A stretch of 13,628 bases of DNA from Draconibacterium sp. (GCA_030595485.1 JAUVDE010000046.1:1-13628), one strand, 5' to 3'; shown: positions 1 to 8,612, numbered from the stretch's first letter. Made by a program: numbers and translations. The notes: generated from the sequence alone by a model not told the origin.

Positions 1-1527
1 ACACCATACGGCGATGTTGACCAAAAAGATTTAACTGAAAATGTTTCGACAGATGGTTATACTAGCCGTTTGGGATTTTACGGTCTTATCAATTATGAAA
101 AGGAGATAAACGAGAACCACTCCATTCAAACAAGCTTTTTAGGATATGTGAATTCGCATAAATCCGACAATGTAATACAGCCTAACAACAATGCTCATTT
201 GGGACTTCAGGTTTCTTACGATTTTAAAGATAAATTGTTTGTCGATTTTAGTTCGGCCTATGTAAATTCTACCAAATTACCCGAAGGTAACCGAGGTGGT
301 TTCTCTCCAAGCGGTGGTGTGGCTTACATACTTAGCGAAGAGGACTTCATGAAAAACGTTGATTTTGTCAACTTTTTAAAATTGAAAGCAACAGCTGGAG
401 TTATAAAGTCTGATTTAGGAATTAGTAACTACTACTTATACGATGAGTCTTATTCCGATGGTTCGTGGTACAACTGGGCCGATGGAGCCGGTACTAATCG
501 TACAAAAGAAATCTCGCAAGGAGGTAATATGCTTATGGCGTATGAAGAACGCGTTGATTTGAATATTGGTTTCGAAAGTTATTTGATGAAATCGATTTGG
601 TTGGAATTCAATTATTTTAAAACCGATATGGATCAGCAATTGGTTACTTTAGACAATAAATATCCATCGTATTATAATGCATTTAAACCTTACGACAATT
701 ATAACAAGGATACCTACAAAGGTTTTGAACTTGGATTGGATTATTTGAAAACGTTTAATGACCTTACCCTTAAATTAGGGGGTAATATCATGTATGCACA
801 ATCGGAAGTCGCCAAACGTAATGAGGTGTATGAAAACCAATACCAAAATCGGGTTGGCAAACCTCTTCAAAGTATTCGTGGTCTTGTGGACCAAGGTTTT
901 TATTCGGAAAATGATTTTAATACCGATGGCGAAGGAAACCTAAGCTTAAAAGAAGAACTACCGGTTCCGGCTTATGGTGCAGTACAACCTGGAGACATTA
1001 AATACCGCGACAAAAATGGAGACGGTGTTGTGAATGATAATGATAGAGAGAGTATTGGCCAATGGAACAATCCTTGGTCGTATGGTGCTAACCTAAGGTT
1101 ACAATACAAAGGCTTAAGTTTGTTTGTATTGGGAACGGGTCAATTTGGTGGCGAATCAACCATGTCGGACGATTACTACTGGGTGGATGGAAACGATAAG
1201 TACTCGGAAGTAGTATTAGACCGATGGACACCAGAAACAGCTAATACAGCAACTTACCCAAGACTATCGGCAGGTACGAACAACAACAACTTTAGAACCT
1301 CTACATTTTGGATGTACGACAACAGCTTTTTTAAAGTTAAAAGAGCTCAGTTAACTTACGAATTTGGTGATAAAGTATGCCAGAAACTAAAAATGAAAAA
1401 TCTAAGTGTAAATGTTGCCGGATCAAATCTTCTGGAACTATCGAAGAATAGCGATATCCGTCAGTTGAATATTGGAGGAAATCCACAATACAGATACTTT
1501 ACACTCGGTTTAAGAACATCATTTTAA
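1..1527 (+). CDS. SusC-like TonB-dependent outer-membrane transporter, C-terminal part (5' end outside window)
   Basis: This is the C-terminal 508 residues of a SusC/RagA-family TonB-dependent transporter, which imports oligosaccharides across the outer membrane beneath a SusD lid. The frame is open from base 1. The first possible start, TTG at 70, is not real because coding sequence continues upstream of it. SusC proteins usually have about 1000 residues, so the N-terminal half (signal peptide, carboxypeptidase-like domain, plug) is missing. The visible part has alternating aromatic beta-barrel strands. Around visible residues 331-350 is the family-typical G-D-I-K-Y followed by the Asp/Asn-rich loop D-K-N-G-D-G-V-V-N-D-N-D. 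The protein ends in a typical outer-membrane strand, T-L-G-L-R-T-S-F, with a terminal Phe. SusD follows 24 bases downstream, almost certainly in the same transcript. Substrate specificity cannot be read from this part and is inferred from the neighbours. Confidence 0.95.
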   Translation, partial: TPYGDVDQKDLTENVSTDGYTSRLGFYGLINYEKEINENHSIQTSFLGYVNSHKSDNVIQPNNNAHLGLQVSYDFKDKLFVDFSSAYVNSTKLPEGNRGGFSPSGGVAYILSEEDFMKNVDFVNFLKLKATAGVIKSDLGISNYYLYDESYSDGSWYNWADGAGTNRTKEISQGGNMLMAYEERVDLNIGFESYLMKSIWLEFNYFKTDMDQQLVTLDNKYPSYYNAFKPYDNYNKDTYKGFELGLDYLKTFNDLTLKLGGNIMYAQSEVAKRNEVYENQYQNRVGKPLQSIRGLVDQGFYSENDFNTDGEGNLSLKEELPVPAYGAVQPGDIKYRDKNGDGVVNDNDRESIGQWNNPWSYGANLRLQYKGLSLFVLGTGQFGGESTMSDDYYWVDGNDKYSEVVLDRWTPETANTATYPRLSAGTNNNNFRTSTFWMYDNSFFKVKRAQLTYEFGDKVCQKLKMKNLSVNVAGSNLLELSKNSDIRQLNIGGNPQYRYFTLGLRTSF

Positions 1528-1551
1528 TTCAATCAATAAATTATAGATTAA

Positions 1552-3270
1552 ATGAAAAAGTTAATAAAATATATAACGATTGTTCTGGTTTTTGCAGGCT
1601 TATTTTCTTGCGATATGCTGGAACCGGTTGATGAGAATCGGCTAACTACCGATTATATTGGAACAGATCCTGAATCAGCTGAAGGTGTATTATTACATGG
1701 ATATACCGGATTAATAAATCAATTCTCATTTTCAGAAGGTGGTACCGATGATGCGGTAAATAACCAATTGAGTAATGGGTACAAACGAATGGCCAATGGC
1801 GAGTTAACAGCTCAATACAATCCTTCTTCACGATGGAATAAATACGAAGAGGTTTTTTACCTGAATAAGTTTATTGCTATTGTTGACGGAGGTACTGTTG
1901 AGTGGAACAGAGACGAGGAGATTAATGAACTATTTAGTGAACGATTAAAGGGCGAGGCGCTTGCATTAAGAGCACTCTATCATTTTTATGTTTTACAGGT
2001 GCATGCGGGTATGGGAACTTCCGGTGGTTTATTGGGAATACCATATTTTACAGAGTTTATTCCTTCTAATGGTGATTTTAATCAGGCACGTTTGTCGTTT
2101 GAAGCTTCGGTTGAAGCCATTAATGCTGATTTTGAAGCATCTCTTGACTTGCTACCAATGGTATATTCCGACAATGAAGCTGATGTACCTCCAAAATATG
2201 CAGGTATGGATTTCGGAAAATATAAAGTAGTAAACGGTGTACAGTACGACCTTCGGATTTCCGGAAAAATTGTAAAAGCGCTTCAAGCTCGTTTAGCGTT
2301 GTTTGCTGCAAGTCCGTCGTACCTAAATGGTGCTGGCTACTACGAAGAAGCCGCAAATATTTCAGGAGAACTCCTTGAAATGATTGGTGGAGTATCCGGA
2401 TTAGCAGCTGACGGTCTTGAATTTTACAAATCGGATGCAGGTAAAGATAGCGACGAAATGTTGTGGCGTGCTTCTCTTGGTGGTAATAATTCATCACAGG
2501 AAGCAAGACATTTCCCTCCTTCTCGAAATGGAAAAGGGGAAATGAACCCTTCTCATAATTTGGCCATGGCTTTTCCTATGCTAAGTGGATTTCCTGCAAC
2601 TGCAGGAAATGGTTACGACCCACAAGATCCTTTTGCAAACAGAGACCCGCGTTTAGCAGCTTACCTTGTTTTAAATGGTACTGCCATTGGTGGAGGAGTA
2701 ATTAATAGTGGTGTTGGTGGAGGAGTAGACCGTACCGATTCTATTCCTGAACAATCGACTACCACAGGTTATTATCTGAGAAAATTACTACGTCCTGATG
2801 TTCGAATCAACGATGACGGTAGTTTGGTGGAGAAAAAACATTTTAATGTGTATTTCCGCTATACCGAGCTCTTTTTAATCTTTGCCGAGGCAGCCAACGA
2901 AATTGGTGGACCACAGCACCAGGTAAATGGAATGTCGGCTACGGATGTAATTGGAGCCATTCGCGAAAGAGCTGGAATAACACAGCCAGATGAATACTTA
3001 CAAACCGTGACAACGAAAGAAGCAATGCGGGAACTTATCCGCAACGAGCGTCGTTTGGAACTATGTTTTGAAGGTTTTAGATTTTGGGATATGAGAAGAT
3101 GGGGCTTATCGTTAAACGAAACAGCAACCGGGTATTTCCACAATGGTTCGGAATATGTTGAACTTCCTGCAGTAGAAGCAAGATCTTATCCTGCTTATGC
3201 TACGTATCTGCCAATACCCTACAACGAAACACTCAAATTTTCGGAACTGGAACAAAACAACGGTTGGTAG
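1552..3270 (+). CDS. SusD/RagB-family glycan-binding outer-membrane lipoprotein
   Basis: This 572-residue protein is a normal length for SusD/RagB, the surface lipoprotein that binds glycan and forms a hinged lid on SusC. The N-terminus is a lipoprotein signal (M-K-K-L-I-K then a hydrophobic stretch), with lipobox L-F-S-C and Cys20 as the lipidated residue. An early helical segment contains A-L-R-A-L-Y-H-F-Y, the usual TPR-like start of the fold. The family signature R-N-E-R-R-L-E-L-C-F-E-G-F-R-F-W-D-M-R-R-W-G begins at residue 497. The protein ends in the typical P-I-P-Y-N-E segment, near residue 560, followed by a short Asn-rich tail. It lies 24 bases after the SusC stop. The predicted ligand is the xylan-like polymer attacked by the downstream enzymes, which is inferred from context. 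The family call is secure; the ligand is not. Confidence 0.96.
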   Translation: MKKLIKYITIVLVFAGLFSCDMLEPVDENRLTTDYIGTDPESAEGVLLHGYTGLINQFSFSEGGTDDAVNNQLSNGYKRMANGELTAQYNPSSRWNKYEEVFYLNKFIAIVDGGTVEWNRDEEINELFSERLKGEALALRALYHFYVLQVHAGMGTSGGLLGIPYFTEFIPSNGDFNQARLSFEASVEAINADFEASLDLLPMVYSDNEADVPPKYAGMDFGKYKVVNGVQYDLRISGKIVKALQARLALFAASPSYLNGAGYYEEAANISGELLEMIGGVSGLAADGLEFYKSDAGKDSDEMLWRASLGGNNSSQEARHFPPSRNGKGEMNPSHNLAMAFPMLSGFPATAGNGYDPQDPFANRDPRLAAYLVLNGTAIGGGVINSGVGGGVDRTDSIPEQSTTTGYYLRKLLRPDVRINDDGSLVEKKHFNVYFRYTELFLIFAEAANEIGGPQHQVNGMSATDVIGAIRERAGITQPDEYLQTVTTKEAMRELIRNERRLELCFEGFRFWDMRRWGLSLNETATGYFHNGSEYVELPAVEARSYPAYATYLPIPYNETLKFSELEQNNGW

Positions 3271-3290
3271 CATTGATTAATAAATTTAAT

Positions 3291-4346
3291 ATGAAAAAGA
3301 TTAAAATATTAGATATGAATAAGAAAGTATTAATACTTATGGCGATAGTGCTTAGCATAGTTGCCTGCGAAAATCAAGATAAGGAGTTTGAAGACTTTGG
3401 TACTACTTCTGTCTATTTCCCATTTCAGACTCCTGCCCGAACCTTAATATTAGGTAACTACGATTTAGGAGATAATGAAAACGATAACAATTATCGATTT
3501 GAAATTGGTGTTACTATGGCTGGTGTTTATTCCAACAACGAAGACCGAAAAGTGCATTATAAAGTGGCTCCTGAATTATTAACAGGTGTTGCAAATATAA
3601 AAGCTTTGCCACCTAGTTATTATACAATTGAAGGTGAAAACCCAGTAACCATACCTGTTGGTTCTATTAAAGGACGAATTCCGGTACAGCTTACCGAACA
3701 ATTCTTTAATGATACACTTTCGTTTGCCGGAGTTAATATGGTTCATTATGCCATTCCGCTTCTGATAACTGAAATAGAAAAATTGGACACTTTATTATCA
3801 GGTGTTCCAGTGGTTAGTAATCCTTCGAGAGTGAATGCTGAAGACTGGGAAATAACTCCTAAAGACTATACGCTTTTTGGTATAAAATTCATGAATAAAT
3901 ACCAGGCGATGTATTTGCGTCGTGGTAAAGATGTGATGACCAATGAAGCTGGCGAATCGGTTAGTAGTGTATACCATGCCGAGTATGTTGAAAAGGATGA
4001 ATTAACAATGGCTACCACAACTGGAAAAAATAATGTTGAATTATCGAAGCTTGTGAGAAGAGGAGAAGCTTCTAGCCCGGGTAATGTCAATATCGAGTTG
4101 GTATTTGGTGACGATGGCAATTGTACAATTCGCAGTTTCGATGGTGATGCATACAATGTCTCCGGTACTGGAAAATTTGTTGAAGACGGAGACATGTGGG
4201 GAGGAAAAGAACGTGATGTGATTTATTTGGACTATAACTATACAGATGTAGCAAATAATGAAACACATGCAGTAAAAGACACTTTGGTTGCTCGAGATAG
4301 AAACGTAGTGTTTGAAGAATTCTCATTAGAGTTTATAGAAGAATAG
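3291..4346 (+). CDS. DUF1735-domain surface lipoprotein (probable glycan-binding protein, possible DUF5627 C-terminus)
   Basis: This is a lipoprotein of about 351 residues in the position where PULs usually encode an extra surface glycan-binding protein. A longer frame from TTG 3264 would overlap the SusD stop and put unlikely residues before the signal peptide. ATG 3291 (M-K-K-I-K-I-L-D) or ATG 3315 (M-N-K-K-V-L-I-L, 343 residues) is preferred. From 3291 the lipobox I-V-A-C places the lipidated residue at Cys26. The N-terminal half resembles DUF1735: Y-F-P-F-Q-T-P-A-R-T-L, then F-E-I-G-V-T-M-A-G-V-Y, P-S-Y-Y-T-I-E and I-P-V-Q-L-T-E segments of a beta-sandwich. The C-terminal half (from about K-Y-Q-A-M-Y-L-R-R-G-K) resembles the domain often called DUF5627, which I recall beside xylanase-type SusCD pairs; that match is from memory. 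The role in glycan capture is inferred from position and family. Confidence 0.85.
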   Translation: MKKIKILDMNKKVLILMAIVLSIVACENQDKEFEDFGTTSVYFPFQTPARTLILGNYDLGDNENDNNYRFEIGVTMAGVYSNNEDRKVHYKVAPELLTGVANIKALPPSYYTIEGENPVTIPVGSIKGRIPVQLTEQFFNDTLSFAGVNMVHYAIPLLITEIEKLDTLLSGVPVVSNPSRVNAEDWEITPKDYTLFGIKFMNKYQAMYLRRGKDVMTNEAGESVSSVYHAEYVEKDELTMATTTGKNNVELSKLVRRGEASSPGNVNIELVFGDDGNCTIRSFDGDAYNVSGTGKFVEDGDMWGGKERDVIYLDYNYTDVANNETHAVKDTLVARDRNVVFEEFSLEFIEE

Positions 4347-4361
4347 TTTGGTTAGTTAGGA

Positions 4362-4395
4362 AAAAGGGGGTGCCAAAATACCGGCACCTTCTTTT
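4362..4395 (+). terminator. Terminator-like hairpin after the SusC/SusD/DUF1735 genes
   Basis: The arms 4362-4374 and 4383-4395 can pair over 13 bp around an 8-base loop. The core is GGTGCC/GGCACC, extended by two G-U pairs, one G-C pair and four A-T pairs. The A-run on the left arm and T-run on the right make it look like a terminator on either strand. It begins 15 bases after the stop at 4346. It could end or attenuate the transport/binding transcript before the enzyme genes, a common way for PULs to express SusCD more than the enzymes. Transcript ends were not measured; this is structure only. Confidence 0.7.
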
Positions 4396-4447
4396 AACTA
4401 AATCAATTCAGAATACGATGGAGTAGTTTATCTCCAAAATTTCGATT

Positions 4448-4461
4448 GGGTTATTTAACCC
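4448..4461. promoter_or_regulatory. 14-base palindrome (6-2-6), possible operator or small hairpin
   Basis: GGGTTA-TT-TAACCC is a perfect 6-bp inverted repeat with a 2-base centre. It lies between the terminator-like hairpin and the first sulfatase gene, 14 bases upstream of a TAnnTTTG box at 4476. The flanks allow a few further T-A and wobble pairs. A symmetrical site just upstream of a -7 box could bind a dimeric regulator, but a palindrome this short can also arise by chance. No regulator gene is present in the window to pair with it. Confidence 0.35.
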
Positions 4462-4475
4462 GATTTGAGAGCTTA

Positions 4476-4483
4476 TACTTTTG
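4476..4483 (+). promoter_or_regulatory. Putative Bacteroidota -7 box (TACTTTTG) for the enzyme genes
   Basis: TACTTTTG matches the Bacteroidota sigma consensus TAnnTTTG and would start transcription near 4490, leaving a leader of about 50 bases before the sulfatase ATG at 4543. A second exact match, TACATTTG, is at 4522-4529, but its start site would fall only a few bases before the ATG. Neither has a good TTTG -33 element at the usual 19-21 base spacing: the TTG at 4446-4448 is 27 bases away and the TTTG at 4464-4467 is 8 bases away. The promoter is therefore tentative. Confidence 0.35.
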
Positions 4484-4542
4484 ATCTTATAGGGAGAACC
4501 TATTCATGTATCCCTTAACATTACATTTGAAATTATCTGCTG

Positions 4543-6138
4543 ATGAAAAAATATTATACACAAATAATTCTCCTGGCTGGTCTTGTTTTCAGTTTGTCGT
4601 GCAGCAACAAGGAGGAACAGAAGCAAGAAAATATACGTCCGAATATTGTATTTATAATGTCGGATGACCACGCTACACATGCGATAAGTGCTTACGGTGG
4701 TATTTACGATGATCTTGCACCTACTCCAAATATCGATCGCTTGGCAGAAGAAGGTATGATCATGAAAAATGTTTTCTGTACAAATGCCATTTGTGGGCCA
4801 AGCCGGGCAGCTATTCTAACCGGTAAATACAGCCATATTAACGGCTACTACAAAAACGAAAGTGGTGGTCAGTTTAATTCAAACCAGTGGACTTTTCCTG
4901 AAGAACTTCATGAAAATGGTTATACAACGGGTTTGTTTGGGAAATGGCATTTAGGTGTTGAACCCAAAGGATTTGATTATTTTAAGTTTCATGAAGGTGG
5001 TGGGCAACAAGGATTTTACTGGAATCCGGTTTATAACCAAAATGGAGAAACAATTACTGAAAAAGGATATGCAACAAATCTGACCACAGATTTTGCAATC
5101 GATTGGCTTAAAACAAACTCAAAAAAGGATAAACCTTTTTGTTTGTTATTGCAATACAAAGCTCCTCACCGAAACTGGGAACCCGATACAAAATATGTCG
5201 ATTTATGGGAAGACATTGAAATGCCTTATCCTGCAACGTATAACGACGACTATAAAACCCGCGAAAAAACTGCCGGTGATACCGACATGGAAATGAACGA
5301 TCTGAATCGTAAAGACATGAAGTTAGCTCCGCCAATTCAATTAAAAGGAAAAGAATTGGGCGAATGGAATAATTTTGGCAACGAAAGAATTGAAAATGTT
5401 TATCCGGATAAAAGTCTAAGCCCTGATGAAAACCGGAACTGGAAATATCAAACATATATAAAGGATTATCTGGCTTGTGTAAAATCGGTTGACGACAATA
5501 TTGGTCGGGTACTCGAATATTTAGATGAAAATGGATTAGCTGAAAATACAATCGTTATCTATACCTCTGATCAGGGTTTTTATCTTGGCGATCATGGTTG
5601 GTTCGACAAACGGTTTATTTATGAAGAATCGCTTCGAATGCCATTCTTAGTACGCTATCCAAATAAGATTGGAGCCGGACAGAAAAGTAACGATATTATT
5701 ACCAATATTGATTTTGCTCCCACATTATTGGAAATGGCGGGCATTACTCCTCCTGAAGAAATTCAAGGACGTGGATTTTTTGCCAACTTGCAGGGAAATA
5801 CTCCCAACGACTGGACCAAATCCATGTATTACCATTATTACGAGTTCCCGTTTTGGCACCATGTTCAACCCCATTATGGTATTAGAAACGAGCAGTATAA
5901 ACTGGCGCATTTTTACTACAATATCGATGTTTGGGAATTTTATGATTTAGAGAAAGATCCAAATGAATTGAATAATGCCATTAACAACCCGGCTTATAAA
6001 GAAATTATCGAGAAGATGAAAGTTGACTTAAAAAATCAAATGATCAATTATGAGAATAATAAATCGTTGACCGATTTAAGGGCAATTACTGACACCGATT
6101 TTGGCAATATCTCCGAATTTGAAAGACAGGAGAAATAA
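4543..6138 (+). CDS. Lipoprotein sulfatase (S1 formylglycine family, Cys type)
   Basis: This 531-residue type I sulfatase hydrolyses a sulfate ester on a carbohydrate. The lipoprotein signal ends at Cys20 (S-L-S-C). The following S-N-K-E-E stretch resembles acidic surface-export signals, so the enzyme may face outward. The metal pair D41-D42 lies in F-I-M-S-D-D-H. The active-site motif is C84-G-P-S-R-A-A-I-L-T-G-K, in which Cys84 is converted to formylglycine by a maturase not encoded here. The second metal site is S-D-Q-G (D343, Q344), then G-D-H-G-W-F-D-K-R, where Gln replaces the more common His or Asn. The overall pattern is closest, from memory, to sulfatases annotated as N-acetylglucosamine-6-sulfatase-like or choline-sulfatase-like, so sulfate position is not assignable. 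It is the first enzyme gene after the intergenic region, with the esterase gene 14 bases downstream. Confidence 0.93.
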   Translation: MKKYYTQIILLAGLVFSLSCSNKEEQKQENIRPNIVFIMSDDHATHAISAYGGIYDDLAPTPNIDRLAEEGMIMKNVFCTNAICGPSRAAILTGKYSHINGYYKNESGGQFNSNQWTFPEELHENGYTTGLFGKWHLGVEPKGFDYFKFHEGGGQQGFYWNPVYNQNGETITEKGYATNLTTDFAIDWLKTNSKKDKPFCLLLQYKAPHRNWEPDTKYVDLWEDIEMPYPATYNDDYKTREKTAGDTDMEMNDLNRKDMKLAPPIQLKGKELGEWNNFGNERIENVYPDKSLSPDENRNWKYQTYIKDYLACVKSVDDNIGRVLEYLDENGLAENTIVIYTSDQGFYLGDHGWFDKRFIYEESLRMPFLVRYPNKIGAGQKSNDIITNIDFAPTLLEMAGITPPEEIQGRGFFANLQGNTPNDWTKSMYYHYYEFPFWHHVQPHYGIRNEQYKLAHFYYNIDVWEFYDLEKDPNELNNAINNPAYKEIIEKMKVDLKNQMINYENNKSLTDLRAITDTDFGNISEFERQEK

Positions 6139-6152
6139 TAAATACTATATAT

Positions 6153-7070
6153 ATGAAAATAATATCACTTGTAACAATAGTATGCTGTTTCAGTTTTATT
6201 TTTGAAGCTAAGGGACAGAGAGCATATCCTCCATATATTGACGGAGCAAAGCAGGTTACATATAAAACTGTTGACGGAACCAAATTGAATTTATGGATAT
6301 TTACGCCAGAAAAACATAAATCAACGAATACAACACCTGCCATTGTATTCTTCTTTGGAGGCGGCTGGAATGCTGGAAGTCCTGCTCAATTTGTAAAACA
6401 TTGTGAATATTTATCGGCGAGGGGAATGGTTGCGATAGTTGCAGATTATCGGGTTAAAAGCCGGCACGGCGTTCCTGCAAAAGTATGTGTTTCTGATGCC
6501 AAATCGGCAATACGTTGGATTCGTGAAAATGCCTCGGAATTGGGTGTTGATGGAAATAGAATTGCTGCAGGAGGCGGTTCTGCCGGAGGGCATTTAGCAG
6601 CAGCATGTGCCACTTTACCAAAATTCGACGATGAAAATGAAAATAAATCAATCAGTTCAAAACCCAATGCTTTGGTTCTTTTTAATCCGGCTCTGGTACT
6701 TGCCCCAACTGATGATGTAAAAAAGGAATCGAATGAAAAAATGGCCGGTTTGGAGAAAAGAATGGGAACAAAACCAGAGAACATGTCACCTTATCACAAC
6801 GTGGTTGGTAAATTGCCTCCAACAATTATTTTTCATGGAACAGGCGATAAAACCGTACCATTTATATCGGTAGAATTATTTACTAAAAGGATGCATGAGT
6901 TTGGCAATGAATGTACATTGGTTGCTTACCAGGGAGAGGGACATGGTTTCTTTAATTACGGGAAAAGCTCAAATGCAGTATTTGTTGATACAGTACACGA
7001 AATGGATAAGTTTTTGGTCTCACTGGGCTACCTTAAAGCACCACCGGAGACAGTCGTTTCTACAAATTAA
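6153..7070 (+). CDS. Secreted alpha/beta-hydrolase esterase (acetylxylan/feruloyl esterase-like)
   Basis: This 305-residue protein has a signal peptide (M-K-I-I-S-L-V-T-I then hydrophobic residues, likely cleaved after A-K-G-Q) and no lipobox. It belongs to the alpha/beta-hydrolase-3/BD-FAE-like group. The oxyanion-hole motif F-F-G-G-G-W-N-A-G-S comes first. The nucleophile elbow G-G-G-S-A-G-G-H places Ser143 as the nucleophile. Asp232 in H-G-T-G-D-K-T-V-P and His264 in G-E-G-H-G-F-F complete the triad. Relatives in xylan loci remove O-acetyl or feruloyl groups from xylan, and the GH10 genes downstream fit that role; the exact leaving group is inferred. The gene begins 14 bases after the sulfatase stop, so co-transcription is likely. 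A dienelactone-hydrolase-like or peptidase activity is less likely given the context. Confidence 0.88.
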   Translation: MKIISLVTIVCCFSFIFEAKGQRAYPPYIDGAKQVTYKTVDGTKLNLWIFTPEKHKSTNTTPAIVFFFGGGWNAGSPAQFVKHCEYLSARGMVAIVADYRVKSRHGVPAKVCVSDAKSAIRWIRENASELGVDGNRIAAGGGSAGGHLAAACATLPKFDDENENKSISSKPNALVLFNPALVLAPTDDVKKESNEKMAGLEKRMGTKPENMSPYHNVVGKLPPTIIFHGTGDKTVPFISVELFTKRMHEFGNECTLVAYQGEGHGFFNYGKSSNAVFVDTVHEMDKFLVSLGYLKAPPETVVSTN

Positions 7071-7211
7071 AGTAGGACACAAAGGTTACAGATATTTTTC
7101 GAATACAGCCAAATTATGCTGGGATAACTGGATGTCATTTCCGATTCCGAGTTTGACAATATTTTAAAATCTTAATACAACGCAACAATAATAAGGTTTA
7201 AAGCAAAAAGT
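7071..7211. other. 141-bp gap between esterase and second sulfatase
   Basis: This is the only sizeable gap inside the enzyme block. I found no convincing hairpin, no TAnnTTTG box and no recognisable gene remnant. A TTTG at 7152-7155 lacks a matching -7 element at normal spacing. An open frame in another phase crosses from inside the esterase gene to 7167, but it has no family features. It may be untranslated spacer or a decayed junction from gene insertion. Confidence 0.4.
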
Positions 7212-8612
7212 ATGAAAGTGATATTAATAATGATTGGGTTATTGATTACGATCCAATCTTTTTCAAAAGACAAACCCAATATTATTCTTTTTTTAGTTGA
7301 TGATCTTGGTTATTTTGATCTTTCGTGTACAGGCTCAAATTTCTATGAAACACCCAATATTGATAATTTAGCAAGTTCAGGAATTCAATTTGCAAATGCC
7401 TATGTTAGCCATCCCAGATGTACGCCATCAAGGTACTCCATTCAAACTGGTAAGTATCCGGCAAGAGAAGGAATTCCCGGACGACCAGAGCAGATGAAGT
7501 TAGCTGAAACTACGGTTGCTGAAGTTTTGCAGAATTCGGGCTATACTACCTTTTTTGCAGGGAAATGGCACTTGGGGAAAACTGAAACACATTGGCCACA
7601 AAATCAAGGTTACGACATTAACGTTGGAGGATGCCATGCGGGTGCACCGCCATCATATTTTTTTCCTTACAATGTTAAAAGGGAAGGTGATAAAAGTAAC
7701 CATAGAAATATTGTTGGGCTTGATGAAGGTATTGATGGGGAATATCTTACTGATCGACTTACTGATGAAACTATAAAGTTTATTCGCTCACATAAGAAGG
7801 AAACGTTTTTTGCAGTCTTGGCACATTATGCAGTTCATACACCTCTTCAGGCTAAAAAAGAAAAAATTAGTAAGTATGAAAAGAAGTTGGAAAGTATGAG
7901 TTTTGAAGGGCCGGAGTTCACGATGAAGGATGGAAGCACAAAAATGCGACAGGATAATGCGATTTACGCGGCCATGATTGAAAGTATGGATGAAAGCCTG
8001 GGAAAACTGGTGAATGTTCTAAAACAAGAGAAAATTTACGAGAATACGGTAATCGTATTCACTTCCGATCATGGAGGTTTATCTAATCGCGGCATAAAAA
8101 GCAAACGCCCTTTGGCTACCTCTAATTTGCCCTTAAGAGCGGGTAAAGGGCATGTGTACGAAGGCGGAATTAAAGTCCCTTTTATTGTATATTATCCGGG
8201 TGTAGTTCAGTCTGGGGAAAGCACAAATCAGCTTACCATAAATACCGATATTTTCCCTACGTTACTCGATATCGCAGACATTCCTTTGCAATCAGAAAAT
8301 CATCTTGATGGAGTTTCAATGCTTCCTGCGATAAAGGGTGGGAAACCGTTTGAAAGAAAACTTTTGTGGCATTCTCCTGTGGGGCGACCAGAATCAACTG
8401 GCGATGAAAATGCAAGTGCCATACGCATTGGCGATTTCAAATTAATCGATTATTACGATACTCAAAATACAGAGTTGTATGATTTGTCTACAGATCCTTA
8501 TGAAACCACCAATTTGATGACTGCTAAAAAGGAGCTGGGAAATGCACTTCATACAAAATTAGAGAACTGGAAAAAAGATATTAATGCCGTTCATAAAAAG
8601 ACAAAAAAATGA
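7212..8612 (+). CDS. Secreted arylsulfatase A-like sulfatase (S1 formylglycine family)
   Basis: This 466-residue S1 sulfatase has a short signal peptide (M-K-V-I-L-I-M-I-G-L-L) and no lipobox, so it is probably periplasmic or released. The metal-binding D30-D31 lies in F-L-V-D-D-L-G-Y. The catalytic motif is C70-T-P-S-R-Y-S-I-Q-T-G-K, with Cys70 as the formylglycine precursor. D286-H287 in T-S-D-H-G-G-L-S supplies the second metal ligands. The later K-R-P-L-A-T-S-N-L-P-L-R-A-G-K-G segment followed by Y-E-G-G-I-K-V-P is typical of arylsulfatase A-like enzymes from Bacteroidota and Planctomycetota. The C-terminus has the usual E-L-Y-D-L-S-T-D-P-Y-E-T-T-N-L. Its active-site surroundings differ from the other two sulfatases in the window, so it probably removes sulfate from a different position. 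Its stop overlaps the next gene's start by 4 bases (ATGA). Confidence 0.94.
   Translation: MKVILIMIGLLITIQSFSKDKPNIILFLVDDLGYFDLSCTGSNFYETPNIDNLASSGIQFANAYVSHPRCTPSRYSIQTGKYPAREGIPGRPEQMKLAETTVAEVLQNSGYTTFFAGKWHLGKTETHWPQNQGYDINVGGCHAGAPPSYFFPYNVKREGDKSNHRNIVGLDEGIDGEYLTDRLTDETIKFIRSHKKETFFAVLAHYAVHTPLQAKKEKISKYEKKLESMSFEGPEFTMKDGSTKMRQDNAIYAAMIESMDESLGKLVNVLKQEKIYENTVIVFTSDHGGLSNRGIKSKRPLATSNLPLRAGKGHVYEGGIKVPFIVYYPGVVQSGESTNQLTINTDIFPTLLDIADIPLQSENHLDGVSMLPAIKGGKPFERKLLWHSPVGRPESTGDENASAIRIGDFKLIDYYDTQNTELYDLSTDPYETTNLMTAKKELGNALHTKLENWKKDINAVHKKTKK

Noticed and set aside
70..72. Start codon for the SusC-like gene at 70
   Set aside because: It is a TTG inside an open frame that continues to base 1 with beta-barrel-like sequence. 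The gene is cut by the window edge and does not start here.
2120..2506. 128-codon open frame on the minus strand within the SusD gene
   Set aside because: It is an antisense shadow of a strongly supported SusD frame, with no recognisable motif. The same applies to the other minus-strand open frames, for example 5108-5551 and 9965-10330.
3264..3290. TTG start at 3264 for the DUF1735 lipoprotein, overlapping the SusD stop
   Set aside because: It would add nine residues before a normal lipoprotein signal peptide. ATG 3291 or 3315 gives a standard start, and the context at 3291 (AT-rich sequence then ATGAAAAAG) matches the SusD gene start.
6895..7167. 90-codon open frame crossing the esterase 3' end into the following gap
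   Set aside because: Most of it lies in a different phase inside the esterase gene. The predicted protein has no signal peptide, motif or family feature, and no convincing start.
7141..7211. Internal promoter before the second sulfatase
   Set aside because: A TTTG at 7152 is present but no TAnnTTTG follows at the usual distance, so I could not support a promoter.
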